The position numbers and the translations under genes were made by a program. From a bacterium (GTDB taxonomy: Bacteria; Electryoneota; Electryoneia; Electryoneales; Electryoneaceae), in contig JAIOHU010000079.1 in NCBI GenBank assembly GCA_019912845.1, positions 1 through 44,658 of the forward strand: a stretch of DNA of 44,658 bases, written 5' to 3'. Shown in pieces: positions 1 to 8,217 of this stretch; the stretch's first letter is position 1, and every line of letters begins with the position of its first letter. The notes under the pieces were generated by a model. The model searched no databases, was not told where the DNA came from, and saw nothing but the letters and a program-made list of their open reading frames with translations.

Positions 1-36
1 TCCTGGATTCCGGCTCAACTCATCACCGGAATGACG
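1..36. repeat. REP-like inverted repeat at the left edge
   Basis: A 7-bp perfect inverted repeat, ATTCCGG (7-13) and CCGGAAT (26-32), surrounds a 12-base loop. Read on the other strand it resembles the widespread intergenic repeat that runs CGTCATTCCGG...CCGGAATCC in many bacterial genomes. It lies downstream of the PorU-like gene and is cut by the window edge, so the full unit is not visible. The repeat family is recalled from general knowledge and was not searched. Confidence 0.5.
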
Positions 37-138
37 CAATTGAAAATCGCGTTTTCAGTCAATCTACAATACAAACTTTTCTACTACCCAAATTTGCGAA
101 AAGCTCCCATAATTCCATAATTTTATATTTCAATAATT

Positions 139-3100
139 TTATCTAGCTCGTAGCACTTTTCCGGTTTCTTCCGCTTTCTGTCCCGATGCTCCCACTACAA
201 ATAACTTATAGAGATAAACTCCATTCCCAACCTGATCATTGTACTGGTCATTCCCATCCCAGGGGATATAATAGAATGACTGATCGTTTCCAAAGGATTG
301 CTCAAGTGTTTGAATTTGACGTCCCGTTGCTGTGAAAATTTTTACTGTCGCTCGTGTCGCCTGTGCCCCTTCAAAGGTGAAATGCGTATCCGTCGAGAAC
401 GGGTTGGGCACATTATAAACGTTTGAAATATAGAATCCATCCTCACCACCGGACTCTGTGTCTACAGTGATAAAAGTAGCCTCTTTACGCGCGAGGTTGT
501 TGGCATTATCCCAAGCCCACGCTTCCAGATGGTGCATACCCGGTTCAAGGTCAAAGAGAATACGTTCAGAACTACCGTGGAAGTAAGAATCACGTTTATA
601 AGTAAATTCCTGCGTAAGGACAACTTCCTGCCTTCCACCATCGATAATCACCTTCAGTTGATGTCCGATTTCACCAGTGAGATTCACCCCACTTGAATCC
701 ATAACGTCCAGAATCAACCTCGGTTCCTTGCTGGTCAGGTCACCATCCCGCCAGTTGAGATGATCGAAGAAAATGTTGATCTCTGGCGGAGTTGCATCAT
801 CTGTCTGCCCGGCAGTTGTCGCGATAGGAACCTGTGTCAAAGCACCAACAGCATCCTTATCATCTCCCAAAGCCAGGATACGCAATACTGCATCATCAGA
901 GCCCAGGGTAACGTCTTTCGGCACCATGAAAGTCGCAGCCATATTTCCAGAATTGACGCTGACGTATCCACGAAAAATCAAGCCGAGCGGCAGATTGTAA
1001 TAAAACTGGTTGCCCGGAACAATAGCACCATCCTCCTTACGCATAAAGGTATAGGGAACGCTCTTGTATCCACCCAGCACTGTAACTAACGCTTCACCAG
1101 AGAATAGTGGATCAGCAGAACCAGTACCACCATCGATTACTTCAGCGTGAAATTGTCCACTCTCCAGCGAAATAAGGCTGTCGGGAGCAATGTCGGTTAC
1201 TGCAATATTTTGACGGGGAAGTGCTGGTCGCATCGCTGGTTCACCAAAGTAATGGTAATAATGATTAGTTGCTCCAGTGGAGTTCAATTTCGCATAAAGA
1301 AGCGTTTCTCCAGCAGGAACTGGCAATTCACGGTCAAAAAATTTCGGAAAATACTGTTGCAATAATCTTTCGTTGGATCCACCACTGGTATTTCGACTGG
1401 CTGCTACGACACCAATTGCACCGCCACGTTGCCCCAGCAACATCTCAAAGAAGGCTTCGTTATCGGGACGATCATAATGCCCCCAAGCGCAGGTTGCAGC
1501 GATATAGATCGGTCGCTTCACACCACTATTCACCAAAGTACGATCACGATTGTCGAGAAAAACAGATTCATGAGCCCAGACATGAGCATTGCCATGACCC
1601 ATGTAATTGACTATCAACGCACCGTCGTTGATGGAATTGATCAGAGATCGTGTTGCCAATGGTTTCAGACGAGCACCAGTTGCGGGATCATACGAAGTTG
1701 GATACGTCCCAACATATATTTTATCGATCTGCATATATTCCGGCATGTAGTTCGCAGAGAGGTTTTCGCTGTCTGTGATATGGTTCTGATCGATACGAGT
1801 CGGACCGATATCTACCCATTCATCATCTGCGACCAGGAGCGCACGGTTCTGCCAGGAGCCTTTGTTATCACCGGAATCGTACGCCAGCAAACCTTCAATA
1901 TAGTTATTCAATTCAGATTCACTTTGAAACGGAAGTCTACCAGTAACATAAGAGGGTACATTTTCTCCGTATTCAACATAAAAATCATCACGGCTTTCGT
2001 TACCGTTTTCGTAAGGAGGAATCCAGTTTTTATCGTTGTTTGAGACGATGTTTCGGTAGTCGTAATCACCATCTCCGATAAACAGGCAGTAAGCTGGCGC
2101 GGATTGCAAATTGTCTGTCCAGTTCTGCTGTGCCCAATAGAGGAAATCGCGGATTGCTGTGGGATCAAACTGTCCCCAGGCAAATTCTTTGTAAATATCC
2201 TTAACATCAACACGGATAACTTCAATTCCATCGCGTTGTTCGATATGTTCTTCCAACTGTTGCGACACCGCCCAGAAATCCTCATGGACAATCATGATAT
2301 ATTGTGCCCGCAGGGATGGATCATGTAAGCCATCGGGATACTCACCTCGTCCCAGGAAATCACGACTGATACTGCTCACCGATTTGAATTTATCTTCACT
2401 GAGCGCGACATAACGATGCGGTAGCAGTGTATCCGAATCAACTCGGAAAGGGTTATTTCTGGTAACTTTCACATTCGCATAATCCTGAACATCAAATATC
2501 CAGGGGCTATCGATTCCACTTAATACAACATTTGCCACACCATTTTCAGGGAGCTGATCAAACTCAATGACTCCATTGGTGGTGTTCAGTTCACGCCAGT
2601 AGCTGATCTCATACCAATCCAGCAATCCGCCACTTTCGCCCTCTATTTCAAAACTGAGTGTATTTGTTCCATTACGAAGAATATTCGCCTCAATCTCTTC
2701 AGAACGAACAGTTTGAGTCAAGGAATATTCGCTCACCAACTGATTGTTTATATTCACAATACCGGTGACGTTCCCGGATTCAACCTTTCGACTGCTGAAC
2801 CACAAACGAGGTTGTTCATCTGCTACCGGATAAAATGCGCTGAATGTTTGCGAGAATCGATCACCGGGATACAACTCAGCCATGTACCAGTCTTTGCCAG
2901 TTTCACGGTCTGCCTGACGGTAGAATATGAACTGGTCTTTCTCATACCAGGTTCGACTTCGAGCGGTAGTTGCGGTGAAAGTTGCGGGTGTTGAACTTTC
3001 AAGCGATTCCATACGTTTGCCACTGCTGCCATCATCGGGAATATTCAACCAGTAGATGGTGATAGAGGTGTAAGGGTTGAACTGGTGGCGATATTCACCT

Positions 3101-4008
3101 GGGGAAACCGACCGTTTCCAGGTATTGGTGTTGAACGCATAAAATAGTATCCGATCTCCCGGATCCCAGCTACCATCTTCCTCACCTTCAACAATGATAG
3201 AGTTTTCCATGAGATGAGCAGGACGTGAATCTTCAAACTCCTCAGGAAGAATCAAGCCACCATTACCATAGATTCTAAATGATCGAGGGTCACGTCCACT
3301 CAGGTTGATTCCACTGCCAACAAGGTCTTCGTAGGTAAGCGCATAGAGACCATCACTGCGGATTTCCATACGGTATAATTCACCCTCTGGAAACGCCACA
3401 TTGGCATCCAGTTCGGGTATGGATGACGATTTTTGCACCCAACGAGATGCAGTTGTGGGATTTAACAGGATGCCATCCGCCAGTATATCTGATTTGGTCG
3501 TGGCATTCGTTGATGAGCCGTTATAATCGATTCGAACCTTAATGTTGTCTAGTTTTCGCCCCGAGGAGAGATCGACAGGAATTACATGGATCGGCGCAAT
3601 ATAGTGATTTCGCCAGAGAATTGGTTCACCGACATAAACAGTTCCTACTGAACTAAGATGGGGTAGTTTGGGGTCTGTATCTTCTGAAGTGCCCGAGATT
3701 CTGTCATACCCCTCCAGTTCGCTCCACTGTTGTTCCAGAATGCGAACTTGTGGTTTACGGTTGGATGGCAGTCCGATCATCCGACGGAAGTAGGGAACTT
3801 GAATACCGCCCGCACGACTATCAACTCCGGCACCAGCAGGAAGCTGTAGTGTGCCTCCATCAACCTGAAGCGGAGACCAGCTGTCATTATCAAGTGTGAG
3901 AATAAGATAGGAGTTGTTTTCCTCGACCACTGAAAAGCCCACAGTGGTAGCATTCAGCAGAGAAACACTGCCAATTAAGAATAGAATTGAGAGGAAAACT
4001 TTGTTCAT
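139..4008 (-). CDS. porU: PorU-like C25 (gingipain-family) cysteine protease, probable T9SS sortase
   Basis: About 1289 residues with a signal peptide (MNKVFLSILFLIGSVSLLNA). The start is taken at 4008 because this ATG begins the signal peptide; an in-frame GTG at 4020 adds only four residues. The N-terminal two-fifths is beta-rich. The C25 domain spans roughly residues 570-920, with the catalytic His in NYMGHG (H805) and the catalytic Cys in AATCAWG (C840). The C-terminus has a VPNPF beta-sandwich ending in a NGVYLYKL strand. PorU proteins of Bacteroidetes have this size and order. They cleave the C-terminal signal of type IX cargo at the outer surface and attach the cargo to anionic LPS. 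Six other proteins in the window carry similar C-terminal domains, which fits. A different secreted C25 protease cannot be ruled out. A possible promoter lies at 4166-4195. Confidence 0.72.
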   Translation of the reverse strand: MNKVFLSILFLIGSVSLLNATTVGFSVVEENNSYLILTLDNDSWSPLQVDGGTLQLPAGAGVDSRAGGIQVPYFRRMIGLPSNRKPQVRILEQQWSELEGYDRISGTSEDTDPKLPHLSSVGTVYVGEPILWRNHYIAPIHVIPVDLSSGRKLDNIKVRIDYNGSSTNATTKSDILADGILLNPTTASRWVQKSSSIPELDANVAFPEGELYRMEIRSDGLYALTYEDLVGSGINLSGRDPRSFRIYGNGGLILPEEFEDSRPAHLMENSIIVEGEEDGSWDPGDRILFYAFNTNTWKRSVSPGEYRHQFNPYTSITIYWLNIPDDGSSGKRMESLESSTPATFTATTARSRTWYEKDQFIFYRQADRETGKDWYMAELYPGDRFSQTFSAFYPVADEQPRLWFSSRKVESGNVTGIVNINNQLVSEYSLTQTVRSEEIEANILRNGTNTLSFEIEGESGGLLDWYEISYWRELNTTNGVIEFDQLPENGVANVVLSGIDSPWIFDVQDYANVKVTRNNPFRVDSDTLLPHRYVALSEDKFKSVSSISRDFLGRGEYPDGLHDPSLRAQYIMIVHEDFWAVSQQLEEHIEQRDGIEVIRVDVKDIYKEFAWGQFDPTAIRDFLYWAQQNWTDNLQSAPAYCLFIGDGDYDYRNIVSNNDKNWIPPYENGNESRDDFYVEYGENVPSYVTGRLPFQSESELNNYIEGLLAYDSGDNKGSWQNRALLVADDEWVDIGPTRIDQNHITDSENLSANYMPEYMQIDKIYVGTYPTSYDPATGARLKPLATRSLINSINDGALIVNYMGHGNAHVWAHESVFLDNRDRTLVNSGVKRPIYIAATCAWGHYDRPDNEAFFEMLLGQRGGAIGVVAASRNTSGGSNERLLQQYFPKFFDRELPVPAGETLLYAKLNSTGATNHYYHYFGEPAMRPALPRQNIAVTDIAPDSLISLESGQFHAEVIDGGTGSADPLFSGEALVTVLGGYKSVPYTFMRKEDGAIVPGNQFYYNLPLGLIFRGYVSVNSGNMAATFMVPKDVTLGSDDAVLRILALGDDKDAVGALTQVPIATTAGQTDDATPPEINIFFDHLNWRDGDLTSKEPRLILDVMDSSGVNLTGEIGHQLKVIIDGGRQEVVLTQEFTYKRDSYFHGSSERILFDLEPGMHHLEAWAWDNANNLARKEATFITVDTESGGEDGFYISNVYNVPNPFSTDTHFTFEGAQATRATVKIFTATGRQIQTLEQSFGNDQSFYYIPWDGNDQYNDQVGNGVYLYKLFVVGASGQKAEETGKVLRAR

Positions 4009-4370
4009 GGGACTACCCACATCATTTACCGTATTAAACGGTGCTGGACACTAGCCATGATTCAAACAATGGATGCTCGAGACTTCTGGCTATTTCGTTT
4101 CATTCAGACCTTGAGCAAATCGTCCAGTCAAACTCCTTGTGGGTTAGAGGTGTGATAACTCATCTAATGTAGACTCGCTCTCAAAGCCGTGTCAAGGGAA
4201 ATCTGAAACATATTCGAGCGCATTACTTTCCAATTCCATTGTTCAATGATTGCAGCCAGGAAATATTCCGTGAATTAGTCAACACGCTTAAATAGTAATT
4301 GGGCTAGAGTATTTGCGAAAATTCTGCCACCAAGATTGAATTAATTTCAAGAGAATCCGGATTCGGTTTC
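4009..4370. other. Intergenic region upstream of the PorU-like gene
   Basis: About 360 bases without a credible gene. It holds the promoter candidate at 4166-4195 (minus strand) and a perfect 12-bp palindrome, GAATCCGGATTC, at 4353-4364, just past the end of the interrupted monooxygenase-like gene. No tRNA and no terminator with a U-tract was seen. Confidence 0.5.
4166..4195 (-). promoter_or_regulatory. Candidate sigma70-type promoter for the PorU-like gene
   Basis: Read on the minus strand, a perfect -35 box TTGACA (4195-4190) is followed after 18 bases by TACATT (4171-4166). The start codon at 4008 is about 158 bases further on, so the 5' leader would be long. This is a motif match only. 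Confidence 0.4.
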
Positions 4371-4727
4371 TCATCTAACGAAGAGCGGTTCAAATCCGGG
4401 AAACATCTGCCCTACTTCGCTCAACGATTCCAGTGTTACATATTCACAAATACTGCCAAACACTTCCCACAATTCCAACACCTTGGGGTGCTTGTGTGCA
4501 TCCTCTATCGCCTAGTGCGATTTCCATTCGAAGACTTCGATAAATATCCCATCACGGCTCCGCATCACTAACGCAGGAGTTTCTGCTGCCAATCCCCATG
4601 CACACAGGTTTGGGACATGGGATTCCAGCAATTTCACCATTTCCTCATCTTTGCCCGAGAATGGTTTATAACAGGCGATCGACATCACCCCTTCTCTACC
4701 AGAATCCCACGACCTCTGATCACGCAT
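4371..4727 (-). pseudogene. Monooxygenase-like (ABM-fold) gene interrupted by an in-frame amber codon
   Basis: Reading from 4727, the frame gives about 71 residues ending ...IEVFEWKSH and then a TAG at 4514-4512. With no frame change it continues AIEDAHKHPKVLELWEVF and onward to a TGA at 4373-4371, ending FPGFEPLFVR. The part after the TAG completes the family pattern (EWxSxEAIExAHxNPxVxxLW...CDYVxLxSL...FEPL) of small dimeric alpha-beta-barrel proteins related to antibiotic-biosynthesis monooxygenases. One base change, such as GAG or AAG to TAG, explains it. TAG is the ordinary stop of several neighbours (for example at 12502, 14247, 19570 and 23048), so genome-wide reassignment is unlikely. 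The ATG at 4727 sits one base past the stop of the upstream VOC gene and has a GAGG Shine-Dalgarno sequence; ATG 4685 is an alternative. A sequencing error is possible. Confidence 0.75.
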
Positions 4728-4728
4728 T

Positions 4729-5082
4729 TTATTCCTCTTTCAATCCCTGCATTAAGCCGATCAACTGATTCTCCGGGTCACGGAAGGCTCCGATAAACCC
4801 GACATTGGGAATGGCTGTCTTCGGAAGCACAACTGTTGCACCCAGTTTTTCAGCTTTCGCGAGGTAGTCATCAACACTGTCAACATGAATGTAAATGGTC
4901 AGGTGTGGTGGATTGTCCTCTTGTCCCATGATCCCGCCACCAGGTTCATCACCGGTTTTGATGACACCGTAATTCATCTCATCCACCCATTCAATATCCC
5001 AATCAAAAAGGTTACTGTAGAATTTTACGGCTTCCTTTGGCTTGGGCCAGCCGATCTCAAAATGAACTATTGGATTACCCAT
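4729..5082 (-). CDS. VOC family (glyoxalase/bleomycin-resistance fold) protein
   Basis: 117 residues, the usual length of a single-module VOC protein built from paired beta-alpha-beta-beta-beta units. It opens VHFEIGWPKPKEAVKFYSNLF, contains PGGGIM near the middle, a HLTIYIHVDSVDDYLAKA strand-helix, and ends GAFRDPENQLIGL. These are hallmarks of the PhnB/glyoxalase-like group. Members bind a divalent metal and act on small molecules; the substrate here cannot be inferred. It is the first gene of a two-gene minus-strand unit with the interrupted monooxygenase-like gene, one base downstream. A paralogue of exactly the same length lies at 7584-7937 in the same orientation. Confidence 0.85.
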   Translation of the reverse strand: MGNPIVHFEIGWPKPKEAVKFYSNLFDWDIEWVDEMNYGVIKTGDEPGGGIMGQEDNPPHLTIYIHVDSVDDYLAKAEKLGATVVLPKTAIPNVGFIGAFRDPENQLIGLMQGLKEE

Positions 5083-5358
5083 TGTATATCCTTTCGTCGT
5101 CCGGCTCTTGGACTAAGAATTGCTCATGTATACTAGCAATATAAGAATCGCAGATTCGATTTGAAGCAATCTCAAAAAAAAATCAAAAGTTTCATCCGTT
5201 GAGATATCCAAAACTTGCTTTATATCTAGGGCGCTGATGGTCACAACTGATAATGAAAAATCTGTCATTAGCAAAGCAATCAATCAATTTACTGTGTATA
5301 TTTAACCACTGCCTGTGGAAATAAAAATACTGAGTCCACTAAAGAACTGGTGATCGAA
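5083..5358. other. Divergent intergenic region between a VOC gene and the LVIVD gene
   Basis: About 275 AT-rich bases that should contain two divergent promoters. No convincing -35/-10 pair was found. A weak inverted repeat, AGATAT (5202-5207) and ATATCT (5222-5227), is the only symmetric element noticed. No RNA gene is apparent. Confidence 0.4.
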
Positions 5359-7524
5359 ATGACTAAAATCAAGAATGGAAAACAGCTCACTTCATCATTT
5401 TGGCTCTTTTCTCTGCTACTCATACTATCTTGTTCGGTTTACGCCCAGGACAGCCTGAATGTTTCTCAAATTGGCACTCTCTACAACTTCTGGCATGAGA
5501 CAAACAACGTCGTTGTCGAGGGTGATTACGCTTATGTGACAACTTTTACGACCGGACTACGGATCATGGACATAAGTGATCCCTTCCACACATTCGAGGT
5601 AGGATTTGCGGATGATGTTGGCTATCCGACTAGTGTCTTTGTTTCCGATGGATATGCATATCTCAGTTGCGGAATGAGCGGCTATCGTATCGTGGATATC
5701 CACGACCCCGAAAATCCTGAACAGGTTGGGATCGTTAATACATTCGGCTCTCCCCTTGAAAGTGTTGTACAGGGTCAATATGCGTATATCGCCAATGGGC
5801 GTGATGGTTTATGTGTTGTCGATGTGAGTGTTCCAACAGAACCAACCATTGCTGGAGATTTGGAGCTGGGTGGCGCAAGCATACGTGGACTGGCTATTTT
5901 CGGCGATTATGCTTTCCTCATGACCGGAGGAGCAGCTATTTATCTAGTCGATATCAGTTTACCCACCGAACCTTTAGCAATCGCACAATTTACTTTTGAG
6001 GGTTCAACCCAGCGAATCGAAATTGTGAATGATCTAGCCTTTATCGCAAATGGTGATTCTGGTCTTCTTATACTCGATATCAGTGATCCGCTTGATCCCG
6101 TTGAAGTCAGTCGTCACCTCACCCCGAGTGATGCGGTTGATCTTGATGTACACGGCAGCTATGTATTTGTTGCCAATGGATATGAGGGTGTGAGAACTAT
6201 CGATATCTCTGATCCCACCTCTCCTGTTGAAGTTGACCTCTTTATCACGCCCCGTAAAATAGTCGGGGTAGCGGCACAGGATGATCTGCTATGTGTCGCG
6301 GATTATTATGCCGGGCTGCGTCTGCTTGATATTACTGTCCGCGATGATGCACGTGAGGTTGGTTACTATGTTACCCCACGTTTTGCAAACCGTGTCGCGA
6401 TGCAGGGCAATTATGCCTATATGACTGTCGGTCTGGGCGGTGTAAGGGTTGTTGATATCAGTGATCCATTTACTCCCGTGCAAGCTGCTTCCTGGTATTT
6501 ACGAGGGACATCCTGGACTATTCAGGTTGTCGATTCTGTTGCGCTGGTTGCGGATGGTGATGCGGGGCTGGCATTACTCGATATTCGTGATCCCAACCAG
6601 TTAGCAGAATATTCCATTTTTGATACCGAATTCAATTTCCTCGACTTCGATCTGGCGGATACAATTGTTTTTGTTGCGTCAGAGATGGGTGGTTTACGCA
6701 GTATTGATATTAGTGATCTGGAAAATCCTGTTGAACTTGATACCCTGGAAATCCAAGGGTATGCACGTGCAGTAAGTGTTTTGGATGGCTTTGCTTATGT
6801 GGCTTCGGGACATGAGGGGGTAAGAGGCATTGATGTACACGATCCTGCCGATATTGAGGAAGTCTATCAATTTGAAACAGGCACCTTCATGGTCGATATC
6901 GTCGCCGTTGAGAATTGTGTGTATGCTTTGAGCGGAACCCAGGGGCTTTTTGTGCTTGATGTCTCTGATCCGTATCATCCTGTACAGATCGGGTTCATGG
7001 ATCATTTGTGGTCAGCAACCAGCCTGCAATGGGCGAACCATTACCTCTACCTGGCAGAAAACCAGCAAGGAGTGCACATCTACGATGTCCATGACCCCAG
7101 TAACCCATTTGAAGTCGGCTATTATGACACAAAAGGGCAGGCACGCGGGGTTGCTGTACAGGGAGATTTTGTTGCGGTCGCTGATTTTTACCACTTTCAT
7201 CTTCTGGATTGTGGGGAAGCAACAACAGTGTCTGAACAGCAGGAGCCCATTCTCCCCACTGAGTATATGCTCTATCCCCCACACCCAAACCCCTTCAATT
7301 CAACCACCAGGATCGAGTTCAAGGTTCCAGTAAAAGGGTTGTTTTCTCTGAAAGTGTATGACTTGAATGGGCGAGAGATTGCGAACCTCCTACATTCTTC
7401 ATTACCCGTGGGACAACACAGTGTCCTCTTTGAAACTGGCGAAATTCCCAATGGTGTGTATTTTATTCAAGCAGAGTGGAAGAACACGATCACGCAAACA
7501 CAGAAAATCGTTCTTCTAAAATAA
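5359..7524 (+). CDS. Secreted LVIVD-repeat protein with a T9SS-type C-terminal domain
   Basis: About 721 residues from ATG 5359; an in-frame GTG at 5350 adds three residues and neither start has a strong Shine-Dalgarno sequence. A signal peptide is followed by about 13 repeats of roughly 42-48 residues, each carrying an LDISDP-like core (MDISDP, VDIHDP, VDVSVP and so on). This is the LVIVD repeat, predicted to form a beta-propeller. The last 80 residues hold PHPNPFNSTTRIEF, YDLNGREIANL and a terminal QKIVLLK, the FCB-type secretion and sorting tail. It is probably a surface-anchored or secreted binding protein; no catalytic motif was seen. It is flanked by two same-size VOC paralogues on the opposite strand and ends at a shared terminator with the downstream one. 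Confidence 0.85.
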   Translation: MTKIKNGKQLTSSFWLFSLLLILSCSVYAQDSLNVSQIGTLYNFWHETNNVVVEGDYAYVTTFTTGLRIMDISDPFHTFEVGFADDVGYPTSVFVSDGYAYLSCGMSGYRIVDIHDPENPEQVGIVNTFGSPLESVVQGQYAYIANGRDGLCVVDVSVPTEPTIAGDLELGGASIRGLAIFGDYAFLMTGGAAIYLVDISLPTEPLAIAQFTFEGSTQRIEIVNDLAFIANGDSGLLILDISDPLDPVEVSRHLTPSDAVDLDVHGSYVFVANGYEGVRTIDISDPTSPVEVDLFITPRKIVGVAAQDDLLCVADYYAGLRLLDITVRDDAREVGYYVTPRFANRVAMQGNYAYMTVGLGGVRVVDISDPFTPVQAASWYLRGTSWTIQVVDSVALVADGDAGLALLDIRDPNQLAEYSIFDTEFNFLDFDLADTIVFVASEMGGLRSIDISDLENPVELDTLEIQGYARAVSVLDGFAYVASGHEGVRGIDVHDPADIEEVYQFETGTFMVDIVAVENCVYALSGTQGLFVLDVSDPYHPVQIGFMDHLWSATSLQWANHYLYLAENQQGVHIYDVHDPSNPFEVGYYDTKGQARGVAVQGDFVAVADFYHFHLLDCGEATTVSEQQEPILPTEYMLYPPHPNPFNSTTRIEFKVPVKGLFSLKVYDLNGREIANLLHSSLPVGQHSVLFETGEIPNGVYFIQAEWKNTITQTQKIVLLK

Positions 7525-7526
7525 AA

Positions 7527-7567
7527 ATACTCCCCATTGTTTCTCTCTTTTGAGCGATGGGGAGTAT
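7527..7567. terminator. Bidirectional rho-independent terminator between convergent genes
   Basis: Arms ATACTCCCCAT (7527-7537) and ATGGGGAGTAT (7557-7567) form an 11-bp stem that can extend inward by two pairs. On the minus strand the stem is followed by TTTTATTTT, a good U-tract for the VOC gene ending at 7584. On the plus strand the following bases are AT-rich but the U-tract is weak. Confidence 0.8.
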
Positions 7568-7583
7568 ATTGTGATTATTCCAG

Positions 7584-7937
7584 TTACTGCTTTTTAACTG
7601 GTTTATACAACCCGATCATCACACCTTCAGGATCCTGGAAGGCTGCGACATCACCAGTTTCCGGGATCGCCATCTTCGGCATAATCACTTTTGATCCCAT
7701 CCCTTCAGCCTTTTTCAGGTAGTCGTCAACATCATCCACCTCAACATAAAAGGTGACATAAGGCGGAAAATCTTTTGCGCCCATGATACCACCGCCGGGT
7801 GCAGTGCCAGTGTCGATGCCACCATATTCCATCTCTTCCATGAAAGTGATTTTCCAATCGAAAAGTTTGGAATAAAAATCAATCGCGCCCTTTTGATCTT
7901 TCCAGGCGATTTCAAAATGAACAACTGGATTTCCCAT
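7584..7937 (-). CDS. VOC family (glyoxalase fold) protein, paralogue of 4729-5082
   Basis: 117 residues aligning without gaps to the other VOC protein: VVHFEIAWKDQKGAIDFYSKLF, PGGGIMG, a VTFYVEVDDVDDYLKKAEG helix region, and AAFQDPEGVMIGLYKP. The start at 7937 has a strong Shine-Dalgarno sequence (GAGGAG, seven bases upstream). It should be a small cytoplasmic metal-binding enzyme or binding protein; the substrate is unknown. It is transcribed alone and ends at the hairpin 7527-7567. Its upstream region, shared with the divergent gene at 8218, contains an unusual set of palindromes. Confidence 0.85.
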   Translation of the reverse strand: MGNPVVHFEIAWKDQKGAIDFYSKLFDWKITFMEEMEYGGIDTGTAPGGGIMGAKDFPPYVTFYVEVDDVDDYLKKAEGMGSKVIMPKMAIPETGDVAAFQDPEGVMIGLYKPVKKQ

Positions 7938-7993
7938 CTTTTTCTCCTCACTGTTTTGTTAGAATTTAGTGTTCTGTCGCAAGTGCTTTGACC

Positions 7994-8069
7994 ATTGGCT
8001 TTGGACTTGTCCAAAGTCTAACAGTTCCATAGATCGCTCTATTAAACCTTGGATAAATCCAAGGCCAAT
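7994..8069. repeat. Nested palindromic element in a divergent promoter region
   Basis: Two perfect 18-base palindromes, CTTTGGACTTGTCCAAAG (7999-8016) and CCTTGGATAAATCCAAGG (8047-8064), share the core TTGGA-Y-nn-R-TCCAA. Between them is a third small inverted repeat, ATAGA-TCGC-TCTAT (8029-8042). The outer flanks ATTGGC and GCCAAT also pair with each other, so the whole block is a large inverted repeat with internal palindromes. It could be a pair of operators for a dimeric regulator, a BIME/MITE-like repeat, or a structured RNA. The sequence shows symmetry only. Confidence 0.7.
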
Positions 8070-8217
8070 CAGCCAATCGAACTCCCTTACCCACATAATT
8101 AAACAAATGTTCACTATAGTAAAGAATAGATTATCAGGAGTCAAGCGAAAAATGAAAAAATTGGATTCTCCTGATGCCACCCCTTGCATGATGTTCCTCT
8201 GAATCGTAGCTTTTTCA

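Noticed and set aside
4353..4364. Palindrome GAATCCGGATTC as a terminator
   Set aside because: There is no loop and no U-tract; a single 12-bp palindrome is weak evidence for any role.
4387..4397. GGTTCAAATCC, a tRNA T-loop-like motif
   Set aside because: It lies inside the coding part of the interrupted monooxygenase-like gene (FPGFEPLF) and no other tRNA arm can be built around it.
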